A stretch of DNA of 64,000 nucleotides. It comes from Anas platyrhynchos (Eukaryota > Chordata > Aves > Anseriformes > Anatidae). Positions 36,026-47,589 of this stretch are shown one piece after another. The number at the start of each line of letters is the position of its first letter. Position 1 is the first letter of the stretch. Position numbers and translations under genes: made by a program. The notes under the pieces are model-generated. The model was not told the DNA's origin, made no database searches, and saw only the letters and a program-made list of their open reading frames with translations. Location: positions 16,519,001 to 16,583,000 of the forward strand of contig NC_092590.1 of the NCBI RefSeq assembly GCF_047663525.1, given 5' to 3'.

Positions 36026-38116
36026 ACCCTGAGCATTTATTTCTGGAGACAGAATTTTGCTGCCCCCCTTGCTCCTTCTACAAAGCTTCTGCACCTGACG
36101 GGCTCTGCTGTTTGAGTTAAGTACCGCCATTACCAGTTAGTTACTCAAACTCGCTGAGAAATCCAAACTCCGAATGCAAGCCAGTACTCTGGAGAAAATC
36201 TTCCTTTTGCCTTCATGGGGACGAGATGCATCCACAGGTATCCCATGCAGCTGTAGCATTGTTTGGCTCTACCTTTGTGTAGTGTGGGCTGTCCTATCCA
36301 TCCAGGTTTCCTGGCTAGACCCAGATGATATCTAAAAACATATGAAAGGTGTCACTTAGACCAAAATCTCCAGGACAGTTTTGCTGAAGATAAGAGACAA
36401 ATTCTCAACATGAATGCAGCAGACACCTGCCAGCTTTCTGAGTGAGTGGGTCATAAAGCGAGCACAGCTCAGAAAAGTAGAGGTGTATATGACATCTGAA
36501 TGAGAGGTGAAAGATAAAAACAGCTTTTGTACATGTGTGGCTGGGAAACAGCTGAATAAAACAAAGTCAGCATGAACGCCAGCATGGTTTGCTGCCCAAC
36601 AAAATGCAAAGCCACATTGTGCAGAGTGAAGCAAAGAGCCTCTCTGATTTTGAGAGATGGAAGAGAAGCCAACAGGAGAAGGGAAGGAAGGTGAGCTGGG
36701 AGCAGCAGCTGCTGGATTCTGTCATATTCTTCCAGATGAGGAAGGCTGTGGGAAGATGTGAGACCGTAATAAGAGTGTATTGTGATGTGTTTTCTTCTGG
36801 TTAAAACTGAGAGGAACAGCAACATAATTCTGTGGATCAAAATTCAACCAGAGCAACGCAGTCTGGCCCTGCTGCATCCATTCCTTTGCTCTCATGGGTA
36901 ACAAATGTTCTGTCCAAAGTGACCAGAAGATATCCATCCATTTATACCCTGATCTATCAACCTCCATCACTTCAGAAAACAAGGAAACCGGGAGCCTGGA
37001 GTGCAGTCTTCCTCATCAGTTGGAAATCTCAAGCAATTTTTCCTCTCAGGAGTCAAAGAGCAATCTCTCTGCTGCTCAGCCTGCTGTTTGGTTATGGCTG
37101 CATTTCTTACAGATCCCTCCTTATTCTTTCTTTCTATTGCTGAAGTCTCATTGCCTCTCATGGGTGAGCTACCTGTCTGCTATTTTGGACTGAGTTATAG
37201 TGTACTCTCCGTAATTTCTTTTCATCTAGACTTGCCTCTGTGTGTGTTTTTCCCTTGTTCCTTGCCTGATGGACTTTGAATGTCCCTGACCATTGGGCTA
37301 TCTTTGTGCTATCCTTGTTGCTCAGACTCTTAGGCTCAGCTCCACCTAGGTGAAGGTACTGGGCTCCCCTCTGGGTTAGAAAGTTCTCACTTAGCTGTAG
37401 TCCCCAGCCTTTTTTTCACTGTGACTCCCTGGCAGTGATCCTTGCTGCGAAACACCAGAAGTCATATTGACTAAAATAGGTCAACACAAAACAACAGACA
37501 AATGAGGGGCACCTACAGTAATTAGGAATTAGATGAAAGGCCCCTCTGATCCAAGGAGATGCCTTCCCATCTTCCTTCGAACTGTCACTTCTGGCAAACA
37601 GTTTGTGCAAGTAAGTTTCACCAGCCAAAAGCCTGAGCATTTTTCCGTGTCATCCCGTGCTTGTTAATGCAATACGTGTGCTTTGAGTGTTATGATTATT
37701 TATTATTAAACTAAGAAAAACATTGCCTGAGTCTGTCAGCCTTTCAAAAATAGCGTGCGCTCTTCCACATGCCTTTCCATTATGTACAGTTTGGCACCTT
37801 CTAATGTATTGTTTTTGTCTGTGTTTATTTTAAACTGAGAATCTTAAAGAAATACACAAACAGTCACAGGGGAGAAAGGAAATCAGTTATTTATAGCAGG
37901 AAGCAGTTAAGCTTTCAGGATGGTTATTAGTATGTTTTGTATCGAGCAGCGCCCTAATTCTGCAGGCATTTAAGTGCATCCTACACCTGATACATTAAGT
38001 ATGGGGTGCATGGTTTCAAACATACCATCAAAGTCACCATTGAAAGTGTATTTGTGCTCAAAACAGACATGTTACCTGGAAGCCTGGGCTTGGGCATCAC
38101 TGAATGTACCTCCAGA

Positions 38117-38146
38117 CACATCTGCTGTCTGGAGACAGCAGATGTG
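38117..38146. repeat. perfect inverted repeat, 14-bp arms, 2-nt spacer
   Basis: The arm 'cacatctgctgtct' (38117-38130) is followed, after GG, by its exact reverse complement 'agacagcagatgtg' (38133-38146). A second inverted repeat lies about 75 bp downstream. No transposon ends or small-RNA precursor features (loop size, flanking stem) are evident; with a 2-nt loop a microRNA is unlikely. Confidence 0.9.
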
Positions 38147-38216
38147 CTGTCCCAGCATAGTTGGTGACTGTATAGTGCCAAGCTCGAGAGACCATAGGGA
38201 GGGGAGAGCACCATCT

Positions 38217-38266
38217 ACACGGTCTGGATAGACAAGACCGTCCACAGACTGCAGGACTGTCCGTGT
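38217..38266. repeat. nested inverted repeats
   Basis: ACGGTCT (38219-38225) pairs with AGACCGT (38235-38241), and ACACGG (38217-38222) alternatively pairs with CCGTGT (38261-38266). The arms are short, so chance is possible, but they lie close to the 14-bp hairpin. Confidence 0.6.
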
Positions 38267-39898
38267 TGGCTAAAGGTGTCTGCGTGGGGGCATTTGCAGA
38301 AATCAGACTTAGCTGTGGCTACATGGTGTTGCCAAAGAGTAAAAAATTACATGTCACTTCTGAAATTTGAAAAGCAGGTATTTGTCATAAGAAAAAATCT
38401 AGAGACTTCACTGCAAGTGCTTCCTTTTTTTTTTTTCCCCTACTTTGTTGTTGCCCATCCTGCACAAACTTGTCCTTTTTTTTTTTTTTTTGCCTTCTTT
38501 TTTTGGTAAGATTTTTTGTTTTGTTTTGTTTTCTAGGATGCTTTTCAGCAGCTCTACACATTTGTCTTCAAGGGGAGTTACTGTTGAACTGATCCTGTTA
38601 GTGCTACAAAGAACAACTGGTGCTGACAGACACTTTGATGTGCTAAACTAAGTCCCAGGAGGCGCAGGTACCAAGAGCAGCCCTGCAAAAATACAGCTTG
38701 CAGATAATCATAACTGGCCAGAATTTTTATCATAATAAATCAATATTTGATCAGCAACAAATATTTCCTCTGATCTTTCTTTTGCTTCATAAGGCAGAAA
38801 ACAAAGGTAGGTTGGGGTATTTCAAAGCTTGCTGTAGCAGTCTCATTTATCTCTTTTTGGACTCAGTGGTAAAGTGCCTCGTAACACCTAGTGGGAAATG
38901 AGTGAACAGTAAGCACTTTTAAAACTCACATTGGTTGGAGCTACTTGGATAATGGAGCTAGGTTTAACCTGAGGGTTTCAGTTGTGGCTTAATTTCACAG
39001 TGCTAAGAAAGATAGGTCAATAAAATGTTTGTGAGAAATGCCAAATCAGTGTTATAAAGCACTTTTGCCATGATGGTAGAGGGGAAGTTTTCAGCTTTTC
39101 ACAACATGTAGTTATGTATTTGTTGCACATTATGCTAAGATGAAATGTTTATTTTCAGATGAGCCTGCTGTAGCTAAGTTTCACTCTTGCTAAACGTTAT
39201 CGTGAGCTTGTGATCTGTCCCATGGTGGCCGTATTTCAAATATGGGTTTGCCTACACTGTGGCAAAGGTATTTCAGTCTAACTTCTGCCCTATAGCCAAA
39301 GTTTCAGATACCCAATATACAGCTAGTTGTTTTGTTCTTTGCAGTAGGTTGCACGGTGACCTGTTTCTTCCCTTCCCAGACAGATGCAATTTTTTGAGGT
39401 AAGAGAAGGATTTAAATAAATCCCATGTAATCGCTCAATGCTTCTGCCACAAATACTCATGTTTGCAAAAATGCTTACAGCATTTTATTTTTCCTTATGT
39501 GCTGCTGAACATCTTAACTCTTACATTAATAAACAGTGGGCACAAATATTTTGGAAGCAAATTCAGAGATTTAGTCTAGTAAATATTAGCTCATTCTCTC
39601 TCTATTTTTTTTCCTCTCTCTCCCTGTCAAGTTCTAAGCACAGCTCCCCAGGATGACGCAGGCGATTTTAAAATAATTAAAAGTTTCTGCTTTTGCATGA
39701 CTTTTATTGACACCACATCTGCTTGAGCATGGTAGGAAACAGCTCCAAGCCAATTAAAAGGAGATGGGGGCATCGTACAGCTCCCTTCTCTCTTAGTGAA
39801 CTTTTGACCAAGAGGGCACTGTATTGATGAATTTCATTTCTTCCTAATCTGCTTGTACTCTGCTTGATAGCTTGGAGCTTTGCTCTCTTCTGTTTCAG

Positions 39899-40052
39899 TA
39901 CAATGACCCTGCTCTTGAGAAAGCCACGAGTTTGAAGCAAAGCAAAGAATTCACGTTATTACAAGATGCTGAACACACGGGTCTCTTCTTGGCTGTCTGC
40001 AAGATGTTGCCTGAAAGTCAAGAAGGGCTTTCACCTGGCGGAAGAAGAAATG
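39899..40052 (+). CDS. candidate coding exon, 154 nt, unknown protein
   Basis: A strong acceptor ('gctttgctctcttctgtttcag') and a strong donor (AAATG/gtaagtcatt) bound a segment open from its first nucleotide for 51 codons with one nucleotide left over. The deduced peptide (YNDPALEKATSLKQSKEFTL...) is mixed charged and hydrophobic like a globular protein and is not low-complexity, but no family is recognised. The exit phase fits the candidate at 43073 and also the one at 47590. Splice signals and open frame are seen; that it is a gene is inferred. A lncRNA exon or pseudo-exon remains possible. Confidence 0.35.
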
Positions 40053-40059
40053 GTAAGTC

Positions 40060-43000
40060 ATTATTACAGAGCTTTCAAGGCAGTAACAAAGCAACAGATT
40101 TCACCCAGTCCTACCTAGCTAAATAGACTCAGTGCTTTAGAGTGGGTATATGGAAAACGAGCAAACTAGCTACACCCAGGGGTTGTGTTAGTGGGGAGAA
40201 AAAAAAAAAAAACATGTCAATTTGCCAGCTTTTGTGCCTGTTCTGTAATTGTCTGTCTTGAGCAAAGTCTAGTGAATGGGGCCAAGGAGGCAGAGCCGCA
40301 GAATCTGCGCTCCAGCCTGCCTGCCAGACAGACAAAATCAATTTGCCTTTTGGTCTTGTTGTCAGATGATGAGTTTTGGTCAACAGTGTTGGCCTCAAAT
40401 AGCTGTTCCTTGGGCAATAGGGAAATGTTTTTTTTTTTGCTCGTTTTTGTCTATGCACTGGCAGAACCGGGCCCCAGATATCTTCCTGTGAACAGAAGAC
40501 CATGCTGAGAAGAAAGACTTTTACATAACTTCGGGGGGGCGGAACAGGGCAGCAAAAATTGAGCTTTTCATACAATCATAGAAGGAAAATCCCGATACCT
40601 ACATCTTCATATTGGCAAAGTTCTTTGCTGTACAGCGACTGCACGTTCAGGATCTAAGTGACATTTGGAAGTAACGTTCTGAAACTAGTACAACGCGAAT
40701 TTCCATTTCCTTAGGAATTTAACGTTTATAAAGTGGCTTAGCTGTGAACTGCTATGACAGTATCACAGCATTAAAGATTTGGCTGTCCTGATAATATAAA
40801 CATCACTGCTTTCCCCAAGAGCATTTTGACTAGTACCTGTTCCAGTCTATTTTAAATTTTATTTAATCATGACACTCTCTGCACATGCAGAATGTGTCTG
40901 TGACATGGAAAGGAAGTAAGCATGACCTTTATCAAATAAAAAAAAAATGTGCATTGCAACTGTGACAATGACTAAGTGTAGATGAAATACAGATACTTTT
41001 ATTTACACAACGTCTGGAAGACAAATACTGACCAGATCTTTTTATCACAACTGCACCACTCCAAGTTAATTGGAAAGACAGAAGGACATCACAGAATCTC
41101 ATCAAAGGGATTTAGAGATGTCAGTCTGAGTTTCTAAACTTCCAGTGAATTTGGCACCTAATTTTTTTACCTAGTGTTTTGGAGTTTGGAGATAATAGAA
41201 AAGAAATAATGGAATGGATAGGACAATTTAGGAAGAAATTGTGTTTGAAACCGTATTATCAAATAAATCACCCTCTGTGGGAGAAAACAATAGAGTGGGA
41301 CCTTGACTTTACCAGTTGGATAAAGATAAGTATTCAGAATGGGACAACTAAAGCTTAGGAAGATAATAGCTTGTCCATCAAGGGCAATGTTGCCAATTAA
41401 TGTTAATAGCAGCATATAGCTCTCCTCAGTATTGCCATTGGGAATGCTGGGAATATTTTTAACACCATTGTGCCCATCTGTTATTAAGGGACTGGAGAAG
41501 CAAAAGGAAAAGAGAAAGAGCAAAAACAGAGGGAGGATCAACTCTTGCTGAATAAAATTGTTTCTGGTTATTTAATTAAACAATGTTTTTCATGGCCTTA
41601 AAAAAAAGAATAAGTGTATCTGCATGTGCTTACTCTATGCATCCTCCACAAGCTCACCATTTCTTGAAACCCAGGATCAGAAGAGATATTTTGCCAATAG
41701 GAAAACATAATTTCTGCTCCTTACTAAGCACTGAACGGTTTGATAATGTTACTTCTTCCTTGTAACTTCATTTTTGTTTCAGATAAAGACAGCCATTTTT
41801 TTCTCCCAGCATGGACATCTCCATAAAAGGAAAAAATGGATAATGACATAGAGGCTGTGACTTGACGAAAGCTTGCCATTATCTTATCTTTGCTTGTCTG
41901 CCTGAAACTAAATGGAAAAGACCTTCTGTAATATCTTTCATTCTAGGTAAGAGAAGTATGTGTGTGTGTGGGGGGGGTGTTTTTCATTTGTTTGTTTTTT
42001 GTTTTTGGCAGAGATTTTCTCCCCTGTGGAAATTTCAGTATTATAATCTTCTACTGGAAAATGGATTGGTTTGTTTGTTTGTTTTTTGTTTATATCCAAA
42101 AAGACTTTAATTCAGAAATGCTTCTATTTTGCCTTTGGAAGTTGCAATCCTGGCCTGGGCAGAAAAAGCAGGTGCCCAAAGTACCCTGGCTTGATCCACT
42201 TAGGCTACCCTTAATGACTCCTGAGAGGGCAATGACATCAGGACAATGAGTCCTGACCTTGGTGCATCATAAAACCAAGTCAAGAGCCTTTTCTGCAGAA
42301 GAGAATGACACCCTGCAGCATCTGAACCCTGGAGTGTCATTTTTTTTTAAATATATTTTCTAATATACATAATTTATGGTTTGATTTAAAACAAAACAAA
42401 ACCAAACCCTAGTTTTCACTGCCTGGCATCTCAGGGAAGGAAAGGGAAGAGACAAATTCAGGAGAAACTAGCTAATATTTGTGAGCAATAATATTTACTT
42501 TTGTTATTCAAGTGATACACATAGGTGCTTTTGCATTTTTTATTATCTGATCAAGGTGGAAATACCAGTACTGTAACAGCTGCAATGGTATTGGAAAAGC
42601 AGAGGAGAGTTTGAGTGCTGTGATTACAGTCTTTCTATCTCAAGCCTAGGCTGATAGAGACCTTCTGGCTTGTATGACAATTTTCTCAAGAGGTGTCTCC
42701 AAAATAAGACACAGGATTCAGGTTTTCTCAAAGAATTCCTGCAAGTCCTGGTTTCAGTCCCCTCCCAAAATCATGGTTAACAACTGAAAAGGATTTCAAC
42801 ATAGAGTTTTTTAGCACTCTCAACCCTCTGTTGAAAATAAGCAAGCAGAGAAATAACAGCATGCATTCCAGTTAAACAAAGGTAAATGCATTGGCCTGAC
42901 AGATGGATAAATGGTGAGATATGCTTTCACTTCTAGCCTGCCTTTCAGCATTTGATCCTGGACTTAAGCATCCAAAGTAAATCAAGACTGGTTGGCAGTG

Positions 43001-43070
43001 CAACTGGGGTGTTGTTTCTCTCTACAAGCCTCGTCTGATCTTTCCTTCTGTTGTGTGTGTGCCCTTGTGC
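40060..43070. other. noncoding stretch around a candidate noncoding exon
   Basis: Unique DNA with A- and T-runs (40199, 40430), a GTTT-rich stretch near 42066, and a G-run at about 41971. 'catacaatcatagaagg' near 40569 is faintly like a CR1 tail in antisense but too short to call. Confidence 0.5.
41783..41946 (+). ncRNA. candidate noncoding exon, 164 nt
   Basis: The acceptor is close to ideal ('cttcatttttgtttcag') and the donor good (TCTAG/gtaagag). All three frames contain stops, so if used it would be a lncRNA or untranslated exon. It lies between the candidates at 39.9 and 43.1 kb on the same strand, but including it between them would break their shared frame. A splice decoy is the main alternative. 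Confidence 0.22.
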
Positions 43071-43072
43071 AG

Positions 43073-43177
43073 ATGAAGTCTTCGGCAGAGATGGCAGCAG
43101 GTTTGCAAAGTTCCATGGCCTCACCCACCAACCAGTAGAGCTAGTGATGGGCAGATGTGTGCAGCTACCAGCAAAAG
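43073..43177 (+). CDS. candidate coding exon, 105 nt, with a GC donor
   Basis: The acceptor is a long TG/pyrimidine tract ending 'gtgcccttgtgcag'. The frame entered after two nucleotides is open for 34 codons (EVFGRDGSRFAKFHGLTHQP...) and leaves one nucleotide at AAAAG/gcaagttc. That donor begins GC instead of GT, a rare (roughly one percent) but genuine class that needs an otherwise good match, as here. The length is a multiple of three, and entry and exit phases match neighbours at 39899 and 47590. The frame stays open for 18 further codons past the donor. No family is recognised. Confidence 0.25.
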
Positions 43178-43841
43178 GCAAGTTCTGCCACAATGTTAGC
43201 TCAGGAGCTCTTCTTGATGTATGTCCTTTTTAATAAGTCTTAAAAAGAAATGCATTTTGCAGGGTGCTGACCACAAGCATGGAAAAACTGAGCATGTCCA
43301 CTCACACCACTAATGAGAGGAGCACCAAAAATTGCCATGGCTAATTGGATTCACAGTCCATCACTAGGCCTTCCTGGTAGGTAAGGCGCTCCTCCATTCT
43401 CCTGCTATTACCCTATTCCAAATTTCATTTCTAAGCTCTGGTTTGTGAAAAGGATTGCATCATTCCATCATAACAACAGTTAATTAGGAAAGAAAACCCA
43501 CCCAAATCAATTACAACAAATCAAATGACTCTTAGGACAAAAATGCAGCAGCGAACACTGCGGTAAAATATATGAGAAATACCTCATACCAGCCCAGTAT
43601 TTATAGTGGCCAGCAGCCACTGTAAATTCCCCAGTATAACGGGAAACAAACAGCACGTGTGAAATGATCTCATCTCTTCAGGGTGCTGATTTTATGAGCA
43701 GCTCTGTTCATGCCTATCTTCACACATGTAGATAGATCCACTGAAAACAATTCGCTTCGGTTTCTTAGACAGCAGGAAGAAAACAGCCCTAGATAAAAGG
43801 AAAAAAAAAAAAGAGAGAAGGAAGCAGGAAATTGGCAGTTA

Positions 43842-43864
43842 AAAAAGAAAGAAAGAAAGAAAAG
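43842..43864. repeat. (GAAA)n microsatellite
   Basis: Short GAAA tandem tract preceded by an A-run at about 43801-43812. Confidence 0.75.
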
Positions 43865-44019
43865 AGTAATTAAGTGGGAAAAGATCCTTTTGTCATTTAT
43901 TTTTTTTTCCTCTGGTGAACTAAATTTACTGGCCTCTACTGTCACTGTTTTGCAAACAAGCTGTGTCCTCTGTACTCTCCCACCTGCTTGGGGCTTGTGC
44001 AGAAGGCACAAGAAACCAG

Positions 44020-44258
44020 TCTCTTTTCAGTTGTGCCCAGTGGGAGGACAAGAGGCAATGGGCACAAACTGAAGCACAGGGGGCACTTCTTTACTGTGAA
44101 GGTGACAGAGCACTGGGACAAGCTGCCCAGAGAGGTTGTGGAGACTCCTTCTCTGGAGCTATCCAAAACCCACCTGGATGCCATCCTGTGCAATGTGCTC
44201 TAGGTGATCCTGCTCGGCAGGGGGGTTGGACTAGATGATCATTAGAGGTCATCTCAGA
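44020..44258 (+). mobile_element. CR1 LINE 3' fragment
   Basis: Well preserved sense-strand CR1 3' region: 'aggcaatgggcacaaactga', 'acttctttactgtgaaggtg', 'gagcactgggacaagctgcc', 'agagaggttgtggagactcc', 'ggggttggactagatgatca'. About 30 bp of the usual sequence between 'gcacagg' and 'cttctttac' is missing, and the terminal octamer tail is lost. Clearly younger than the CR1 at 28.5 kb. Overlapping frames on both strands are CR1 translation noise. Confidence 0.85.
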
Positions 44259-44259
44259 G

Positions 44260-47140
44260 GAAAGGGGAAACTTAGGCTCTGGCTTGAGCAAGAAATTAAT
44301 ATTTTAGAGAACTGTGGTCTATGATGGAAGAGGAGGTGAGGGGAAGAGGAGATAGATGGGAGTGCACCAATGCTTTGAACCATAGGGACTTACAGGCATG
44401 GGTAACAGGACGGGGATTGTAGCATAAGGCCTGTCCTCAAAGTGATGCATGGTTTGAGGTATGGGTGAAACAGCTGTCCACTCCTGAAGTAGACTTTGAC
44501 CCACACAGAAGTACAACCACCATGAGCTTTAAGAACTGGTTTAACCCACATTACAGGTCTTTAAAGCAATGACCCATTTTCAAGTCCATCTGATTGCTGA
44601 CCTCCCAACCACTGCCCATCTGAAGAAAGGAAAGCCAAAGAAAGCTGAGCAGAGCTCCCTGCAGGATCCAGGTCAGTTTGGGCAAAGATGAAGGGGGTAC
44701 CAGGGAGAAGTGAGCAGAAGGACCTGAGCACCCTCCCTCTACCTCCTGAAATGGGACCAAGGTGGTGCTGGAATGCCAGAGGTGGCCATGGGGTGCTTAT
44801 GAGTGTTGGTGCAGAAACACTGGGGTTTGTACCTGTAGATACGATAGCTGGACGACGAAAAGTTGTGCTACTGCAGGAAATATCCAAAGCTTTTTACCAG
44901 TGGTATGTTCTAAGCAGCACTGAAAATATGGCTAGACTGGAGCAGATGACAGCCAGTATAAATCAATTGCGAGCAACTCATTAACACCAGTAAGGGACCC
45001 ACTCTGGTATTTCAGCTGTTGTAAGGTGCTACAGTTGTTCTTGTCGGGGAGGTTGAGATTTGGTGATGAACTGACACTGACACAATTTTAAAGGTTTCTC
45101 TTCTTTTCTTAGGGTATCTGCTGGGATAGACTTGTCTGACCCCTCTGTAAAGAATGTGAATGGCTGCTTGTCACAGGGCTATGCCTATGTGGGGGGAGGA
45201 AATAAAAGAAAAAAGGAAATGTAAAGAACAGGAGTCTGAGAAAGACTTTTTGTTTGTTTGTTTCTATATCAATAAGGATATGAGGCTGGTATGAAACAAT
45301 TGATTCCCTCCTGTCCTTCTTCAGGAACATCTGACTGAATGGGCCAATTTTAGGTGCAGTTGAGTGAGGTGGCAGATGCCTTAAGATCTTGGTTTCGTGA
45401 GACTTTGTGCCCAAGCAGATGGAGGAGGCCCACGTCTTTACAGCATGTGCCCTGTCAGCTACCAAAGAATCAAGTTGTAAGGTAAATTCCTGCTGTATAT
45501 CCTCCTCAGATACAAACAGAAGATGCTCTTTTCCTAGGGAAGAGATCAGGATACAAATCAGGATGCTGCAAAAGGGTGAGTCACATCCCCAGGGTTTCTT
45601 TCCATGGCTGAGGGAGGATGGGAGAGGATGTGTGGCTTTCCTTGAACAGTAATGCCTCGGAGTCTCTGACAAAGTTCTCATTTATTTTTAATTTTAATTA
45701 CTATTTAAAATTTGGATGGCTTCATTTTTTCAGAAGACTTGAGTACTTTTAGGAAATGTGTTTAGGTATGCCAGGTTATTTTACATTTTATTTTAGTGAG
45801 ATATGGAGGAGCCATGTCCAAAGGGCGAAATAAGCTGGGGATTTCAAAGCACAGGCTGAATGCTGGCAATGCTCATAAGCACAGTCCCAAAATGCACATA
45901 AATGATTGGGGAAGAGCTTCAGATTAATGAACACAAAGTGCTTGTTTGTTTCTTTACTACAAACAAAGAACATTGAGAGAAATTAACACAACTGGGGAAA
46001 ACAAGGAGGTGAACTTGAAAACCTTGCCTGCAGTAAATGGATTTTGCCAGCATTAATGTATGTGCTAGTGATACTTCAGGTATAAAGGAGGACTTAAGGA
46101 GCTCTTAAATTTGAAGATGGAAGCTGATGAAACGTGATATTCTTCCTGTATTTAAATTAGGCTGAGCAACAACTAGGTGATTTTTAAACCCTCTCTGATC
46201 TATCATTTCTTTGGCTTATTAGTCCTAAATTTCTCCCCTTATTTTGGAGGAATTTATTATTGTCCTTTTAAAGAGGTTTACTGAATTATTTTTGGTCAGC
46301 ATCATTAGCTTTGGATTCAGGTACAAATCAAGATCCTTGTGTGAAAAGATGAACATATTTTGCAGACAACAAATAAACAGAGAGAAGACCTCATCTTCAG
46401 TGTAAACATTTCAAAGTAGTTTGATAATAACTCTCTTTGCTAAAACAAACAAACAAGCTGACTCAAAATCTTGTATTACATGCACGTTGCCTCCGTATGA
46501 TACATTTATGGAGAACTCGTTACTGAAGATTTTCCAGGCCTGCTCTATTAAACTCAGTTTGCATTTCACTGATTGTGAGACCCTTTGTTTTTCACAGGTA
46601 CTTTATTTGCATTCATAATGGTATTCATGTCTGCGAGGAGAGATAGGGAGGGGGTAAATATCTGGTACAACCTAAATGACTGCACTGTTTGTTGGTACAG
46701 AATAAAAGCTTGAAGGTTTTCAGCATGCAGTGAATAGATCAATGTGTATTAGGAGCAGAAAGAGCCTCCCTGCTTATCCAGTCTCATTCCTGCAGGCTAA
46801 GTTGTGAGTGATTCAGCTAACAGTCCTGGTGGCTGGACTTATTTTTCTTCTCTTGCAATTAAGTCAGGGTACAGGACTGTTTGAAAGCACAGTAATTTTT
46901 CACTGCTTTGTGGAGACAGATGAGTTTAAGTTAAATGAAGGTACGTTTGGGTAGCATCCTCGGACTGCAGATGCTGCACAGAGATCACCGTCTATCTTGC
47001 TCCCTGCCTTCTGCCATCCAGAAGCCCCTGTCTCCTCAGACCTGCTTCAGCCAAGAGAACCAATGTTAGCCAAGAGCAGTTATTCAAAGCGCACTTAACT
47101 ACAGCTCTGACTTTGGCTGAGCAATGTCAGGAGTACTTAC
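44260..47140. other. noncoding stretch apart from the long minus-strand frame
   Basis: Unique DNA containing the 190-codon minus frame at 45.1-45.7 kb and GTTT-rich DNA near 45247. No recognised gene family. Confidence 0.45.
45109..45681 (-). CDS. 190-codon uninterrupted frame, function unknown
   Basis: The longest ATG-started frame in the window, in DNA that is not strongly GC-rich. A minus-strand acceptor-like signal ('ctgatctcttccctag', exon would start at 45533) sits inside it. The part just downstream of that signal (KEHLLFVSEEDIQQEFTL...) is the most protein-like, while the last third is phenylalanine- and histidine-rich and reads like a translated T-rich tract. The real unit, if any, may therefore be an internal exon starting at 45533, with a moderate donor near 45440 (GCT/gtaaag). 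No domain is recognised. A plus-strand exon-like segment overlaps at 45510-45575; at most one of the two is likely genuine. Confidence 0.18.
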   Translation of the reverse strand: MRTLSETPRHYCSRKATHPLPSSLSHGKKPWGCDSPFCSILICILISSLGKEHLLFVSEEDIQQEFTLQLDSLVADRAHAVKTWASSICLGTKSHETKILRHLPPHSTAPKIGPFSQMFLKKDRRESIVSYQPHILIDIETNKQKVFLRLLFFTFPFFFYFLPPHRHSPVTSSHSHSLQRGQTSLSQQIP

Positions 47141-47255
47141 ACAAGTGGTAGACCTGGAGATGAGTAACCCACAGCAGGGAGCAGCTGTGGCTGCCTCGGT
47201 GGGGAGCAAGAGGGTAGGTGGAAGTCAGTCAGCTCATCAGATAGCAGAGCTGCTG
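47141..47255 (-). CDS. candidate coding exon, 115 nt, unknown protein
   Basis: A minus-strand acceptor 'tttgcatatcccttcccag' and donor CTTGT/gtaagtactc bound a segment with one well-formed open frame of 37 codons (AALLSDELTDFHLPSCSPP...), entering after two nucleotides and leaving two. The frame closes at a TAA immediately beyond the donor, so its extent coincides with the predicted exon end. No family is recognised and no partner exon on this strand was identified nearby. Confidence 0.27.
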
Positions 47256-47589
47256 CTGGGAAGGGATATGCAAATAAACCCCAGTGCCATGGGCTGAATT
47301 CGCCTTTCTTTTGAAGCAAACAATAGCACGTGCCCAATGCAAGGCAGAACTGGTTGAAATGTGAAACTGCTGAGAATGAGGAAGCGATAGCTCCGCTGCT
47401 TGATATGGGCTGTGGTTTTCTGGCCAATTTATACTTTTGCTCCCATGGGAAGCTGCAGAAGGTATCCTTTGCCTTGTGTCATGGGCAGCTGGAAAGCTAA
47501 GATGCTCTTGGGATCAGATGAATCCAATTGGAGAACCAAACTTAACTGTGGATTTTCTTTTTTTTGCTCTCTGTACCTGCCTCTCCCAG

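Larger units (their letters stand above)
34020..39890. other. noncoding stretch
   Basis: Unique DNA with a 20-nt poly-A at 35563, a CpG cluster at 35.99 kb, the hairpin at 38.1 kb and T-runs near 38409-38520. Minor exon-like pieces (for example about 37110-37161 between 'gcatttcttacag' and ATGG/gtgagc) are weaker than those listed. Confidence 0.5.

Noticed and set aside
37110-37161. Plus-strand exon-like segment after 'gcatttcttacag'
   Set aside because: Moderate donor, and the deduced peptide is Ser/Phe/Leu-rich from T-rich DNA. Probably a pseudo-exon.
38117-38146. microRNA precursor
   Set aside because: The loop is only 2 nt and the stem does not extend beyond 14 bp, unlike a pre-miRNA hairpin.
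39383-39401. 19-nt microexon between 'cttcccttcccag' and TTGAG/gtaagag
   Set aside because: Too short to separate from chance despite good splice dinucleotides.
45510-45575. 66-nt plus-strand exon-like segment (phase 0-0)
   Set aside because: Good acceptor and donor, but it lies inside the longest minus-strand frame and has no partner exon in phase. Mentioned as a competitor only.
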